Positions 1 through 8,807 of a DNA stretch of 43,551 bases are shown piece after piece. Positions within the stretch are counted from its first letter, which is position 1. Each line of letters starts with the position of its first letter. The position numbers were made by a program, and so were the translations under genes. The stretch comes from Calditerricola satsumensis. Its GTDB lineage: Bacteria > Bacillota > Bacilli > Calditerricolales > Calditerricolaceae. The DNA is taken from the NCBI RefSeq assembly GCF_014646935.1, contig NZ_BMOF01000016.1, forward strand, positions 1-43,551. Reading direction: 5' to 3'. Below the pieces are notes generated by a model. The model had not been told where the DNA came from. It ran no database searches and saw only the letters and a list, made by a program, of their open reading frames with translations.

Positions 1-995
1 CCGTGCTGCTGGCCGGGCTGCCCGAAGAGGTGGGCGGCGTGACGGTGAACCGCCTGTGCGGTTCGGGCCTGGAGGCGGTCAACCAGGCGGCGGCGGCCAT
101 CCTTGCCGGGTGTGGCGACATCTTCATCGCCGGCGGGGTGGAGAGCATGTCGCGGGCGCCCCTCGTCATGCTGAAGCCCGAGGAGGAACTGCCCCGCGGC
201 AACCGCGAGCTGGTGGACACGACGATCGGCTGGCGCTTCGTCAACCCCCGCCTGGCGGAAAAGTACCCGCCCTACAGCATGGGCGAGACGGCGGAGAACG
301 TCGCCGAGCGCTTTGGCATCACCCGCGAGGAGCAGGACGCCTTTGCCCTGGAGAGCCAGCGGCGGGCGGCCCGGGCGTGGGAGGAGGGCAAGTTCGCCGA
401 CGAAATCGTTCCCGTCGAGGTGCCCGCCGGCCGCGGCGAGACGCGCCTCTTCGCCAAGGACGAGCACCTGCGCCCGGACACGACGCTGGAGAAGCTGGCC
501 CAGCTGAAACCCGCCTTCCGCCCGGGCGGGACGGTGACGGCCGGCAACTCGTCGGGGATCAACGACGGGGCGGCGGCGCTCCTCATCATGGAGCGCAAGA
601 CGGCCGAGGCCCTCGGCTTTACGCCCCTGGCGCGGATCGTCACCTTTGCCGTGGCCGGCGTCGACCCGAGCTACATGGGCCTGGGTCCGATCTACGCCAC
701 GCGCAAGCTGCTGGCGCGCGCCGGGCTCACCGTCGACGACCTCGACCTGGTGGAGCTGAACGAGGCCTTCGCCGCCCAGGCGCTGGCGTGCATCCGCGAG
801 CTGGGCCTGGACCACGCCAGGGTGAACGTCAACGGCGGCGCCATCGCCATCGGCCATCCCCTTGGGGCCAGCGGGGCGCGCATCCTCGGCACGCTGGTGT
901 ACGAGCTGCGCCGACGCGGCGGGCGCTACGGCCTGGCGACGATGTGCATCGGCGTCGGCCAGGGCATTGCCACCCTTGTCGAGCGCCTCGCGTGA
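1..995 (+). CDS. Acetyl-CoA acetyltransferase / 3-ketoacyl-CoA thiolase, 5'-truncated
   Basis: Thiolase that condenses or cleaves acyl-CoA thioesters in fatty-acid, ketone-body or polyhydroxybutyrate metabolism. The reading frame is open from the window edge, so the true start lies outside; about 70 N-terminal residues are missing compared with the usual length near 390. The remaining 330 residues carry the nucleophilic cysteine in NRLCGSG (residue 19 of the visible part), the conserved His in GHPLGASG (about 285) and the second catalytic Cys in MCIGVGQG (about 315). All thiolase active-site motifs are therefore intact. An aldehyde dehydrogenase gene follows after 45 bases, probably in the same transcript. 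Substrate chain length cannot be told from the sequence. Confidence 0.93.
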   Translation, partial: VLLAGLPEEVGGVTVNRLCGSGLEAVNQAAAAILAGCGDIFIAGGVESMSRAPLVMLKPEEELPRGNRELVDTTIGWRFVNPRLAEKYPPYSMGETAENVAERFGITREEQDAFALESQRRAARAWEEGKFADEIVPVEVPAGRGETRLFAKDEHLRPDTTLEKLAQLKPAFRPGGTVTAGNSSGINDGAAALLIMERKTAEALGFTPLARIVTFAVAGVDPSYMGLGPIYATRKLLARAGLTVDDLDLVELNEAFAAQALACIRELGLDHARVNVNGGAIAIGHPLGASGARILGTLVYELRRRGGRYGLATMCIGVGQGIATLVERLA

Positions 996-1040
996 GGAAG
1001 ACCCACACATCGATCCGGCAGAAGGGAGAGGCAAACGACC

Positions 1041-2519
1041 ATGCTGAAGGACCGGTACCTCCTGTTCATCAACGGGCAGCATGTGGAGAGCGAAAGCGGC
1101 GAGTATTTCGACACCTACAACCCGGCCACGGGCGAGGTGATCGCCAAGGTGGCCAAGGCCACCCGCGCCGACGTGGACAAGGCCGTGGAAGCGGCGCGCA
1201 ACGCCCTCGAAAACGGCAAGTGGGCCCGCTATCCGGCCTCCCGCCGCGCGCAGATCCTGAACCGCATCGCCGCCATCATGCGCGAACGTTTTGACGAGCT
1301 GTGCAAGCTGGAGGTGCTCAACAGCGGGAAGGCCCTCTCGGCGGCGAAGGGCCAAGTGATGCAGGCCATCGAGGACTTCGAGCTGTACGCCGCCGCGGCG
1401 CTGGCCTTCGAGGGCCGCACGAAGCCGGTGCCGAAGGGCTTCTTCCACTACACGGTGAAGGAGCCGGTCGGCGTCTGCGCCCAGATCGTGCCGTGGAACT
1501 ACCCGCTGATGATGGCGGCGTGGAAGATTGCCCCCGCCCTGGCCGCCGGTTGCTCCATCGTCCTGAAGCCGGCGAGCCTCACGCCGATCACCGCCCTCGT
1601 GCTGGCGGAGATCTGCCACGAAGCGGGCGTCCCCGAAGGCGTGATCAACGTGGTGACCGGCAGCGGGGCCGACATCGGCGCCTACCTCGTCGAGCACCCC
1701 GGCGTGGACAAGGTGGCCTTCACCGGCGAAACGACGACGGGGAAGGACATCATGGCCCGCGCGTCGGAAACGCTCAAGCGCGTCACGCTGGAGCTCGGCG
1801 GCAAGTCGCCGAACCTCGTGTTTGAAGACGCCGACATCGACGCGGCCGTCGACGGCTCCCTGTTCGGCATCTACTACAACACCGGGCAGTCCTGCGAGGC
1901 CCGCTCACGCCTGTTCGTCCACGAGTCGATCTACGATGAATTCCTGCACAAGTTTGTGGAGAAGGCGAAGAAGCTCAAGGTGGGCGACCCCCTCGACCCG
2001 AGCACCCACATCGGCGCCGTCATCTCCGCCAAGCAGGTGGACGTCATCGATTCCTACGTGCGCCTGGCCGAGCGGGAAGGGGCACGCGTCCTCTACGGCG
2101 GCGAGCGGCTCACCGTGCCGGGCTTCGAGAAGGGCCACTGGTACGCGCCGACGGTGATCGTCGACGTGACGAACGACATGCGCGTGGCCCAGGAGGAGAT
2201 CTTCGGCCCCGTCGTCGTGGTGATGAAGTTCCGCGACGAGAAGGAGGCCGTGCGCCTGGCCAACGACACGATCTACGGCCTGGCCGCGGCGCTGTGGACG
2301 AAGGACTTCGCCCGCGCCCACCGCGTGGCCGGACAGCTCAAGGCCGGTGTGGTGATGATCAACAACCCCTTCTCCGCCTTCCCGGGCCTGCCCTTCGGGG
2401 GCTACAAGCAGTCGGGCTTTGGCCGGGAGCTGGCCATCGAGTCGCTGGAGCTGTACACGGAAACGAAGAGCGTGCTCGCCTACATCGGCGAAAAGCCGCT
2501 CAACCCGTTCGGCGTCTAA
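1041..2519 (+). CDS. NAD(P)-dependent aldehyde dehydrogenase (betaine-aldehyde-dehydrogenase-like)
   Basis: Oxidises an aldehyde to the acid with NAD(P)+. It has 492 residues, the normal length for the superfamily. Key residues visible are Asn153 in VPWNYP, Lys176 in LKPAS (cofactor), the general base Glu251 in LELGGKSPN and the nucleophile Cys285 in NTGQSCEA. The C-terminal block PFGGYKQSGFGRE is typical of the betaine aldehyde / gamma-aminobutyraldehyde group. The start is ATG after AAGGGAGAGG. It lies 45 bases after the thiolase and 61 bases before a hotdog thioesterase, which suggests a small acyl or aldehyde catabolic operon. The actual substrate is not determined; betaine aldehyde is only the nearest family label. 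Confidence 0.92.
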   Translation: MLKDRYLLFINGQHVESESGEYFDTYNPATGEVIAKVAKATRADVDKAVEAARNALENGKWARYPASRRAQILNRIAAIMRERFDELCKLEVLNSGKALSAAKGQVMQAIEDFELYAAAALAFEGRTKPVPKGFFHYTVKEPVGVCAQIVPWNYPLMMAAWKIAPALAAGCSIVLKPASLTPITALVLAEICHEAGVPEGVINVVTGSGADIGAYLVEHPGVDKVAFTGETTTGKDIMARASETLKRVTLELGGKSPNLVFEDADIDAAVDGSLFGIYYNTGQSCEARSRLFVHESIYDEFLHKFVEKAKKLKVGDPLDPSTHIGAVISAKQVDVIDSYVRLAEREGARVLYGGERLTVPGFEKGHWYAPTVIVDVTNDMRVAQEEIFGPVVVVMKFRDEKEAVRLANDTIYGLAAALWTKDFARAHRVAGQLKAGVVMINNPFSAFPGLPFGGYKQSGFGRELAIESLELYTETKSVLAYIGEKPLNPFGV

Positions 2520-2580
2520 GGCGCCGATCCGACCGTGTGGCAGGGCAGACCTCAACGACAACGAACCGGAGGGGACGCGT

Positions 2581-3036
2581 GTGACCGCATTCAAGGAGAC
2601 CCGAGAATGTAACCTTCCGCAGCGTCTCCTCGACCGGTTCCGCGCGGATCCGTACGCCCGGCGGATGGGCTTCGCGCTCCTCGAAGCCGCCCCGGGCTAC
2701 GCCCGCGTGGCCGTCGACGTGACGCCCGACCTGTTCAATTTTGCCGGCACGCCCCACGGCGGGCTCCTCTTCAGCCTGGCCGACTACGCCTTGGCCGTGG
2801 CCAGCAATTCGCACAACCGCATCGCCGTGGCCACCAGCGTGTCGATCCAGTTTCTCGCCGCCGCCTCGCTTGGCGAACGGCTCATCGCCGAAGCGCGGGA
2901 AAACCATGTGACGCGCCGCGCCGGGTTCTACGACATGACGGTGACGACCGCCTCCGGCCAGCTCATCGCCCGCTGCTTGGGCGTTGTGCACCGCACGGAG
3001 CGGCCGCTGATCGAGGAAGCGCCGGCGGCGCGGTGA
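2581..3036 (+). CDS. PaaI-family hotdog acyl-CoA thioesterase
   Basis: Predicted cytosolic thioesterase of about 151 residues that hydrolyses acyl-CoA esters. The motif NFAGTPHGGLLFSLADYA is the PaaI/YbgC-like hotdog signature: the Asn-x-x-Gly-x-x-His-Gly-Gly segment lies at the start of the central helix. I choose the GTG at 2581 because GGAGGGG lies 6 bases upstream; longer in-frame starts run into the preceding dehydrogenase gene. Together with the upstream thiolase and aldehyde dehydrogenase it probably serves aromatic or fatty acyl-CoA catabolism, for example by releasing CoA trapped in dead-end intermediates. That role is inferred from the family and the context. No clear hairpin terminator is visible in the 95 bases after it. 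Confidence 0.85.
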   Translation: MTAFKETRECNLPQRLLDRFRADPYARRMGFALLEAAPGYARVAVDVTPDLFNFAGTPHGGLLFSLADYALAVASNSHNRIAVATSVSIQFLAAASLGERLIAEARENHVTRRAGFYDMTVTTASGQLIARCLGVVHRTERPLIEEAPAAR

Positions 3037-3131
3037 GGCGGCGGTTCAACCGCGCGTGCAAGAAGGCAACGCGGCCCGGGCCGTCGCCGCGGACCGCGCA
3101 GGGTTCCGCATCCGATTGCCGGGGCCGCGCA

Positions 3132-3656
3132 TCAATCTGCGCACCGCACGAGGCTTTCGCGGAACTGCTTCGCTTTCTCCCGGTACACGCGCGTGGTCAT
3201 CTTGACCAGCTCGAGGTCCTGCTCGGTCAGCTCGCGCACCACCTTTCCCGGCGAGCCCAGCACCAGCGTGTAGGGCGGGATCTTCTTCCCCGACGGGAGG
3301 AAGGTGTTGGCCCCGATGAGGGCGTATTCCCCGATTTCCACGCCGTCGAGAATGACCGAGCCCATCCCGACGAGCGCCCCCCGCTTCACGTGGCACCCGT
3401 GAAGGATCACGTTGTGGCCCACGGAGACCTCGTCTTCGAGAATGAGCGGGTACTTTTCATACATGTGCAGGGTGGAGTTGTCCTGCACGTTGACGGCGGC
3501 GCCGATGACGATGGGCGCCTCGTCGCCGCGGAGGACGGCGTTGAACCAGACGCTCGACTCCGGACCGATGGTCACGTCGCCGATGATTTGGGCGCCGGGG
3601 GCGATGAAGGCCGTCTCGTGCACCCGCGGTCGCTTGTCGCCAAGGGCGTAGCGCAT
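3132..3656 (-). CDS. Gamma-carbonic-anhydrase-like left-handed beta-helix protein (YrdA/PaaY type)
   Basis: This 174-residue protein is built from hexapeptide repeats that form a left-handed beta-helix, normally a trimer with zinc at the subunit interface. The three zinc-ligand histidines of the family can be seen: His64 in STLHM, then His81 and His86 in VGHNVILHG. The family includes gamma carbonic anhydrases and PaaY, a thioesterase of the phenylacetate pathway. The surrounding CoA-ester genes make a PaaY-like role possible, but the sequence does not decide it. The gene runs against its neighbours. The start is ATG with AGGAGGG 8 bases upstream and its own extended -10 promoter. Confidence 0.88.
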   Translation of the reverse strand: MRYALGDKRPRVHETAFIAPGAQIIGDVTIGPESSVWFNAVLRGDEAPIVIGAAVNVQDNSTLHMYEKYPLILEDEVSVGHNVILHGCHVKRGALVGMGSVILDGVEIGEYALIGANTFLPSGKKIPPYTLVLGSPGKVVRELTEQDLELVKMTTRVYREKAKQFRESLVRCAD

Positions 3657-3691
3657 GGCGCGATCCCTCCTGCATGATGCCGTTTGGGGCC

Positions 3692-3700
3692 ATTATAGCA
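3692..3700 (-). promoter_or_regulatory. Extended -10 promoter of the gamma-CA-like gene
   Basis: On the minus strand the sequence reads TGC-TATAAT, a perfect -10 box with the TGn extension, about 36 bases before the start codon. No good -35 box is present, as is usual for extended -10 promoters. Confidence 0.6.
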
Positions 3701-3749
3701 CGACCGGGCCGGCAGGAGGAGACGAGAAAAGCGAAACGGAGGCATGGCC

Positions 3750-4742
3750 ATGACCGTGAAGCGGCTCCTGGAACTCCTCGACATCCGCTATCCCATCATC
3801 CAAGGCGGGATGGGCAACATCTCCAGCGGCGAGCTGTGCGCCGCCGTGTCCGAGGCCGGCGGGTTGGGCCAAATCGGCGCCGGCACGCTCCCGCCGGAGG
3901 AGCTGCGCGCGCGCATCGAGACGGCCCGGCGGCTGACCGACAAGCCCTTTGCCGTCAACCTTCCCCTGTCCGTCCATCCCGACCTGGAACGCGTCGTCGA
4001 GGTGGTGCTCGAGACCGGCGTGCCGGTGGTCAGCCTCTCCGCCGGCAACCCGGCGCCGTGGATTCCGCTCTTCAAGGAACGCGGCCGGCGGGTGATGGTG
4101 ACGGTGGCGTCGGTGCGCCAGGCGCAAAAGGCGGCCGCCGCCGGGGCCGACATTCTTGTGGCCGAAGGGGTGGAGGCGGCGGGGAAAAACGCGCCGCTGG
4201 AGCTGACGACGATGACGCTCATCCCACAGATCGCCTCCGCCGTTGACGTGCCGGTGGTGGCGGCGGGCGGAATCGCCGACGCCCGCGGCTTTGTCGCCGC
4301 CCTCGCCCTGGGGGCCAGCGGGGTGCAGATGGGCACGCGCTTCGTGGCGACGAAGGAGGCCCGCGTCCACGCCCGCTACAAGGACGCTCTCGTGGCGGCA
4401 ACGGATACCGACACCCTTGTGGTCGGGCGCTCGGTGGGGCGGGTGACGCGCCTCCTCGCCACGCCCTACGCCCGGATGGTGGCCGCGCGCGAGCGGGAGG
4501 GGCTGACGGAGGCGGAGTTCGACCGGCTGACGAGCGAGGAGAGCCATGTCCGCGGGGCGATCGAGGGTCGCCTCGAAGACGGGCACGTCAACGCCGGGCA
4601 GATCGCCGGTCTGATCGCCGATGTGCCGACGGTGCGCGAGGTGATTGCGCGCATCGTCGCCGAAAGCGGGCCGCTGATCGAGGGGCTGGCGGCGGCGTGG
4701 CGGACATTGGACACCCCAGCGCAAGGAGGGAACGAGCGGTGA
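3750..4742 (+). CDS. FabK / nitronate-monooxygenase-like FMN enzyme
   Basis: FMN-dependent TIM-barrel protein of 330 residues in the 2-nitropropane dioxygenase / enoyl-ACP reductase II superfamily. Family markers are the N-terminal PIIQGGMGNISSGELCAAVSEAGGLG segment (shown here in part as IIQGGMGNISS) and the phosphate-binding block VVAAGGIADARG followed by GASGVQMGTRF. An upstream ATG at 3744 is only one base from GGAGG; the ATG at 3750 has 7-base spacing, so I take the latter. A bona fide FabI gene lies at 22622, so this enzyme is probably not needed as the main enoyl-ACP reductase. It overlaps the FlK-type thioesterase gene by three bases, which suggests a shared acyl-CoA role. Its function remains open. 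Confidence 0.8.
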   Translation: MTVKRLLELLDIRYPIIQGGMGNISSGELCAAVSEAGGLGQIGAGTLPPEELRARIETARRLTDKPFAVNLPLSVHPDLERVVEVVLETGVPVVSLSAGNPAPWIPLFKERGRRVMVTVASVRQAQKAAAAGADILVAEGVEAAGKNAPLELTTMTLIPQIASAVDVPVVAAGGIADARGFVAALALGASGVQMGTRFVATKEARVHARYKDALVAATDTDTLVVGRSVGRVTRLLATPYARMVAAREREGLTEAEFDRLTSEESHVRGAIEGRLEDGHVNAGQIAGLIADVPTVREVIARIVAESGPLIEGLAAAWRTLDTPAQGGNER

Positions 4743-5131
4743 AACCGGGCTTGGCCGTCGGGCATAAGGAGACGATTGCCGTCACCGTCACCGAGGAGAT
4801 GTGTGCCGGCTTCGGAGGCAAGCGCATCCATCCCGTCCTCTCCACCGTGTCGATGGTGTACTACCTGGAGTGGGCCGGGCGCAAGGTGATCGAACCGTTT
4901 CTGGAGGACGGGGAAGAAGGGATCGGCGCGGCCATCTCCGTTGAGCACCGCGCCCCCGCTCCCGTGGGGAAGCGGGTGACGTTTACCGCCGAGGCGATCG
5001 AGGTGACGCCGAAGCGGGTCGTCTGCCGCGTGTGGGCCGAACACGACAAGGCCGTCGTTGGCGAGGGGGTCTTCACGCAGGTGATCCTGCCCAAGGCGCG
5101 CATCGAAGAACGCATCCATGCCATGGCCTAG
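4739..5131 (+). CDS. FlK-like hotdog thioesterase
   Basis: Small hotdog-fold protein of 130 residues. It resembles fluoroacetyl-CoA thioesterase FlK: Thr36, Glu44 and His70 (the last in SVEHRAPAPVG) stand at the same mutual spacing (8 and 26 residues) as the known FlK triad Thr42, Glu50 and His76. The GTG start at 4739 overlaps the stop of the preceding flavoprotein (GTGA) and has AAGGAGG at 4722-4728, so the two genes are translationally coupled. Related proteins hydrolyse short acyl-CoAs or serve as CoA-ester lyases; real fluoroacetate activity is not implied. The pairing with the flavoprotein is the best clue to its role. Confidence 0.75.
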   Translation: MKPGLAVGHKETIAVTVTEEMCAGFGGKRIHPVLSTVSMVYYLEWAGRKVIEPFLEDGEEGIGAAISVEHRAPAPVGKRVTFTAEAIEVTPKRVVCRVWAEHDKAVVGEGVFTQVILPKARIEERIHAMA

Positions 5132-5186
5132 GCCGATTGCCGGCCACGGTCCTTCATGCGCGCAACGGTGAAAACACAATCATTTC

Positions 5187-5204
5187 TTTGTAAGCCCTTA
5201 CAAA
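5187..5204. promoter_or_regulatory. Perfect 18-bp inverted repeat before leucine dehydrogenase (probable operator)
   Basis: TTTGTAAGCCCTTACAAA is a perfect 8-2-8 palindrome that runs directly into the Shine-Dalgarno sequence AAAAGGAGG of the next gene. It is AT-rich in a GC-rich context and too short, without a T-run, for a terminator. It looks like a repressor operator covering the 5' leader. The binding protein is unknown and no regulator gene lies next to it. Confidence 0.55.
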
Positions 5205-5218
5205 AGGAGGCCGCACCC

Positions 5219-6325
5219 ATGGCGCTTGTGGAACGGTTTCCCGAGCACGAGCAGGTGATCTTTTGCCACGATCCCGAATCCGGCTTGCGCGCCATCATCG
5301 CCCTGCACGACACGACGCTGGGGCCGGCACTGGGCGGCTGCCGCATGCGCCCCTACGGCAGCGTGGAGGAGGCGCTTCAGGATGTCCTGCGCCTGGCCGA
5401 GGGCATGACATACAAGTGCGCCGCGGCGGACCTCGATTTCGGCGGCGGCAAGGCGGTCATTCTTGGCGATCCGCGCACCGACAAGTCGCCGGAGCTGTTC
5501 CGCGCCCTTGGGCGCTTCGTCGCCGGACTGGGCGGCCGCTTCTACACCGGCACGGACATGGGCACGTACCCGGAAGACTTCGTCCACGCCGCCAAGGAGT
5601 GCCCCTACATCGTCGGGCTGCCGGAAGCCTACGGAGGCAGCGGCGACTCCTCCGTTCCCACGGCCTACGGTGTGGTGATGGGGATTAAGGCGACGGCGAA
5701 GCGGCTTTGGGGATCGGATGACCTTTCCGGGCGTACCTTTGCCGTGCAGGGGCTGGGCAAAGTCGGCTTCAAAGTGGTGGAGCGGCTGTGGGACGAAGGG
5801 GCGGCCAAGGTTTATGTGACCGACGTCCAGCCGGAGGCCCTGGACCGCATCGCGCAGCGGGCCAGCGCGCGCGGCGCGGAGCTGGAGATCGTCGACGGCG
5901 CGGCCATCTACGACGTGCCCTGCGACGTCTTTGTCCCCTGCGCCATCGGCGGGATCCTGAACGACGAGACCATCCCGCGTCTCCAGTGCCGGGCCGTCGT
6001 CGGCGCGGCGAACAACCAGCTCCTCGAGGATCGGCACGGCGACGAGCTGGCGCGGCGGGGCATCCTCTACGCGCCGGATTACGTCGTCAACGCCGGCGGC
6101 CTCATCCAGGTGGCCGACGAGCTCTACGGCTACAGCCGCGAGCGGGTGATGAAGAAGACGGAGGCGATCTACGACATGGTGCTGGCCATCTACCGCCGCG
6201 CGGATGCGGAGGGCCTGTCCACTCACGAGGCGGCGCGGCGGCTCGTGGCGGAACGCATTGCCCGCCGCCGGCGCATCAGCAGCATCTTCATCCCCGGCGT
6301 GGCGCCGAAGTGGCGGCTGCGCTGA
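5219..6325 (+). CDS. Leucine dehydrogenase (Glu/Leu/Phe/Val dehydrogenase family)
   Basis: Reversible NAD-dependent oxidative deamination of branched-chain amino acids to 2-oxoacids. The product is 368 residues, as usual for leucine dehydrogenase. The catalytic dimerisation domain shows Lys66 in MTYKCA, the glycine-rich GGGKAVI with the second catalytic Lys78, and [12 protein letters not shown]. The Rossmann domain shows the nucleotide-binding [13 protein letters not shown]. Start ATG 5219 sits 8 bases after AAAAGGAGG. It is followed within 24 bases by 2-oxoacid dehydrogenase E1 alpha, so the pair would turn leucine, isoleucine and valine into branched acyl-CoA, the primers of iso/anteiso fatty acids. 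Phenylalanine dehydrogenase is a close alternative. Confidence 0.9.
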   Translation: MALVERFPEHEQVIFCHDPESGLRAIIALHDTTLGPALGGCRMRPYGSVEEALQDVLRLAEGMTYKCAAADLDFGGGKAVILGDPRTDKSPELFRALGRFVAGLGGRFYTGTDMGTYPEDFVHAAKECPYIVGLPEAYGGSGDSSVPTAYGVVMGIKATAKRLWGSDDLSGRTFAVQGLGKVGFKVVERLWDEGAAKVYVTDVQPEALDRIAQRASARGAELEIVDGAAIYDVPCDVFVPCAIGGILNDETIPRLQCRAVVGAANNQLLEDRHGDELARRGILYAPDYVVNAGGLIQVADELYGYSRERVMKKTEAIYDMVLAIYRRADAEGLSTHEAARRLVAERIARRRRISSIFIPGVAPKWRLR

Positions 6326-6348
6326 GCGGGTAGAAAGGAGGGGCAACG

Positions 6349-7425
6349 ATGGAGGAGCGCTTTCCCCTGTATCGCGTGCTGGAGCCGGACGGCACCCTGG
6401 ACGAGGCGGCGCGCGAACGGCTGCCGGCCGAACTGCGCCTGAGCCTGTACCGCCAGATGGTTCTGGCGCGCACCTTTGACCGCAAGGCGGTGAACCTGCA
6501 GCGAACGGGGCGCATCGGCACCTACGCCCCCTTTGAAGGGCAGGAGGCGGCCCAGGTGGGCAGCGCCGCCGCCCTCGACCCGGGCGACTGGCTCTTTCCC
6601 ACCTACCGCGACCACGCCGCGACAATGACCTTCGGCCAGCCGCTCTTGACCATCCTGCTGTACTGGTCGGGGCGCCTGGAAGGCTGCGTGCCTCCGGAGG
6701 GCAAGCACATCCTGCCGCCCTACGTGCCCATTGCCACGCAGATTCCCCATGCCGTCGGCGCGGCGTGGGCGGCCAAGCTGCGCGGCGAGAAGACGGTGAC
6801 CCTCGTCTATTTCGGCGACGGGGCGGCGTCGGAGGGCGATTTCCACGAGGGGCTCAACTTTGCCGGCGTGTTCCAGGTGCCCGTCGTCTTCTTTTGCCAG
6901 AACAACGGGTACGCCATCAGCGTGCCCTTTGCGCGCCAGTCGGCGTCGCGCACCATCGCCCAGCGCGCCCTGGCCTACGACATGGAAGGGGTGCGCGTCG
7001 ACGGGAACGACGTGCTGGCCGTCTACCTCGTGACGAAGAAGGCCCTCGACAGGGCCCGCGCCGGCGGCGGGCCGACGCTGATCGAGGCCGTCACCTGGCG
7101 CTACGGCGCGCACACGACGGCCGACGACCCGACGAAGTACCGCGACCAGCAGGAATCCCAGGCCCGCCGGGCCTTTGACCCGGTCGACCGCCTGCGGCGC
7201 CACCTGATGGCGGAAGGGCTGTGGGACGACGAACAGGAGGCGGCGCTCCTCGCCGAGTGCGACGCGCGCGTTTCGGCGGCGGTGCGGGAGCTGGAGGCGT
7301 ACCCGCCGGCCGACGTGGCCCACCTGTACGACTTCGTCCTTGCCGAGCTGCCGTGGTTTGTCCGCGAGCAGCGCGAGGCGGCGCTGGCGCGCAAGAAGGA
7401 GGGGGCTTCCGCATGGCGCAGCTGA
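6349..7425 (+). CDS. 2-oxoacid dehydrogenase E1 component, alpha subunit
   Basis: Thiamine-diphosphate-dependent decarboxylase subunit of a pyruvate or branched-chain 2-oxoacid dehydrogenase complex, 358 residues. The thiamine-diphosphate motif begins [15 protein letters not shown] and ends FFCQNN; the loop after it reads [14 protein letters not shown], and [13 protein letters not shown] is the conserved phosphorylation-loop region. It follows leucine dehydrogenase by 24 bases and overlaps the beta-subunit gene by 13 bases. Because of leucine dehydrogenase I favour branched-chain 2-oxo acids as substrate (BkdAA-like). The sequence alone cannot exclude pyruvate. No E2 or E3 gene follows in the window. 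Confidence 0.9.
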   Translation: MEERFPLYRVLEPDGTLDEAARERLPAELRLSLYRQMVLARTFDRKAVNLQRTGRIGTYAPFEGQEAAQVGSAAALDPGDWLFPTYRDHAATMTFGQPLLTILLYWSGRLEGCVPPEGKHILPPYVPIATQIPHAVGAAWAAKLRGEKTVTLVYFGDGAASEGDFHEGLNFAGVFQVPVVFFCQNNGYAISVPFARQSASRTIAQRALAYDMEGVRVDGNDVLAVYLVTKKALDRARAGGGPTLIEAVTWRYGAHTTADDPTKYRDQQESQARRAFDPVDRLRRHLMAEGLWDDEQEAALLAECDARVSAAVRELEAYPPADVAHLYDFVLAELPWFVREQREAALARKKEGASAWRS

Positions 7426-8389
7426 CATTGGTGCAGGCGATCACGGACGCGCTGCGCACGGCGATGCGGCGCGACGAGCGGGTGATGGTGCTGGGCGAAG
7501 ACGTCGGCGTCAATGGGGGTGTCTTCCGGGCCACCGATGGCCTACTGGCCGAGTTTGGCGAACACCGCGTCGTTGACACGCCCTTGGCCGAGTCGGCCAT
7601 CGTCGGCTCGGCCATCGGGCTGGCCCTAAACGGCATGCGCCCGGTGGCGGAGATCCAGTTTTTGGCCTTCATCTTTCCGGCCTTTGAGCAGGTCGTCGCG
7701 CATGCTGCGCGCATCCGCACGCGGACGATGGGCCGCTACAGCGTGCCCCTCGTCATCCGCGCGCCGTACGGGGCCGGCATCCGCGCGCCGGAGCTGCACT
7801 CCGACAGCGTGGAAGCCTTCTTCGTCCACGTGCCGGGGCTAAAGGTGGCCGTGCCCGCCACCCCGTACGACGCCAAGGGGCTGCTCCTTGCGGCCATCGA
7901 AGACCCCGACCCCGTCCTCTTCCTCGAGCCGATGAAGATCTACCGCGCCATGCGTGAGGAGGTACCGGAGGACTACTATACGGTACCCCTCGGCAAAGCG
8001 CGATCGCGCGGGAGGGGAGCGACGTCACCGTCATCGCCTGGGGGGCGATGGTGCCCGTGGCCCTCGAGGCGGCCAGGCGGGCTGAAGCGAAGGGCATCTC
8101 CTGCGAGGTGATCGACCTGCGCACGCTGTACCCCTTCGACCGCGACGCGGTGCGCGATTCGGTGCGGAAGACGGGCCGCTGCGTCATCGTGCACGAGGCC
8201 CCGCGCACCGGCGGGTTCGGCGCCGAGCTCGTCGCCTTCGTCAACGACGAAGCGCTCTTGTACTTGGAAGCGCCGGTGGCCCGTGTGACGGGGCCTGATG
8301 TCCACGTGCCCTTCTTCTCTTTGGAAGAGGACTACCTCCCGAACGCCGAGCGCGTGCTGGAGGCCATCGAGGAAACCCTGCGGTTTTGA
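7413..8389 (+). pseudogene. 2-oxoacid dehydrogenase E1 component, beta subunit, interrupted by a one-base frameshift
   Basis: The first 196 codons (to about 7999) encode a normal E1 beta start: [31 protein letters not shown] and [12 protein letters not shown]. After LGKA the frame shifts. The expected continuation ([14 protein letters not shown]) lies in the next frame from 8003 and runs to the stop at 8389, including the transketolase C-terminal part with [11 protein letters not shown] and HEAPRTGG. One base is missing in GCGCGATCGCGC (7998-8009), a perfect palindrome. Joined, the two parts make about 325 residues, the normal length. Either the gene is broken or the sequence has a single-base error; the well-kept downstream half favours error or a very recent mutation. 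Confidence 0.85.
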
Positions 8390-8469
8390 TTGCCCTCTCC
8401 GATCGGTGTGCCCTCTGCTGGGTTTGCGGAATAGAAATAAACCGTAGGCACCGGATCGGAGGGGACGCC

Positions 8470-8691
8470 ATGAAACGACACCCTTTCGCGTGGTGGGGAA
8501 GGGTCAAGCACCATCTCCGCTACCGGACGTTTTTTTCGCATCTGCTGTACGGCCTCAACCTCTTGGCGCCGATCCTCCTGGCCGTCGTGACGGTGTTCGT
8601 GTTCTTCTACGCCTTGGTCAATCCCGGCGTGTTCGTCATCGTCATCCTCTTTTTCCTGTTTCTCATCCTTCTCGGAATGGCCAACGATTGA
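8470..8691 (+). CDS. Small membrane protein of unknown function
   Basis: This 73-residue protein begins with about 23 basic, aromatic-rich residues (MKRHPFAWWGRVKHHLRYR). Two hydrophobic stretches follow, around residues 26-48 and 51-70, giving one or two membrane helices. The ATG at 8470 has GGAGGGG 5 bases upstream; an earlier in-frame start at 8386 would overlap the E1 beta end and has no ribosome site. I do not recognise a family. Codon use and GC content match the neighbours, and a strong ribosome site supports it as a real gene. Confidence 0.6.
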   Translation: MKRHPFAWWGRVKHHLRYRTFFSHLLYGLNLLAPILLAVVTVFVFFYALVNPGVFVIVILFFLFLILLGMAND

Positions 8692-8807
8692 CGGTCGTTT
8701 CGGGAAGGGTTTTTTCTTGACGGCGCGCTCCCCTCGGTCGCGCGACGGCGCCGGAAATGGTAAGCTTAAGAAGCGGAATGACGGTTGTGCCGAAGGGGGC
8801 AGCGGCA

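Noticed and set aside
5187-5204. Terminator call for the palindrome before leucine dehydrogenase
   Set aside because: The stem is AT-rich with a two-base centre and no T-run, so it would form a poor terminator hairpin; operator is the better reading.
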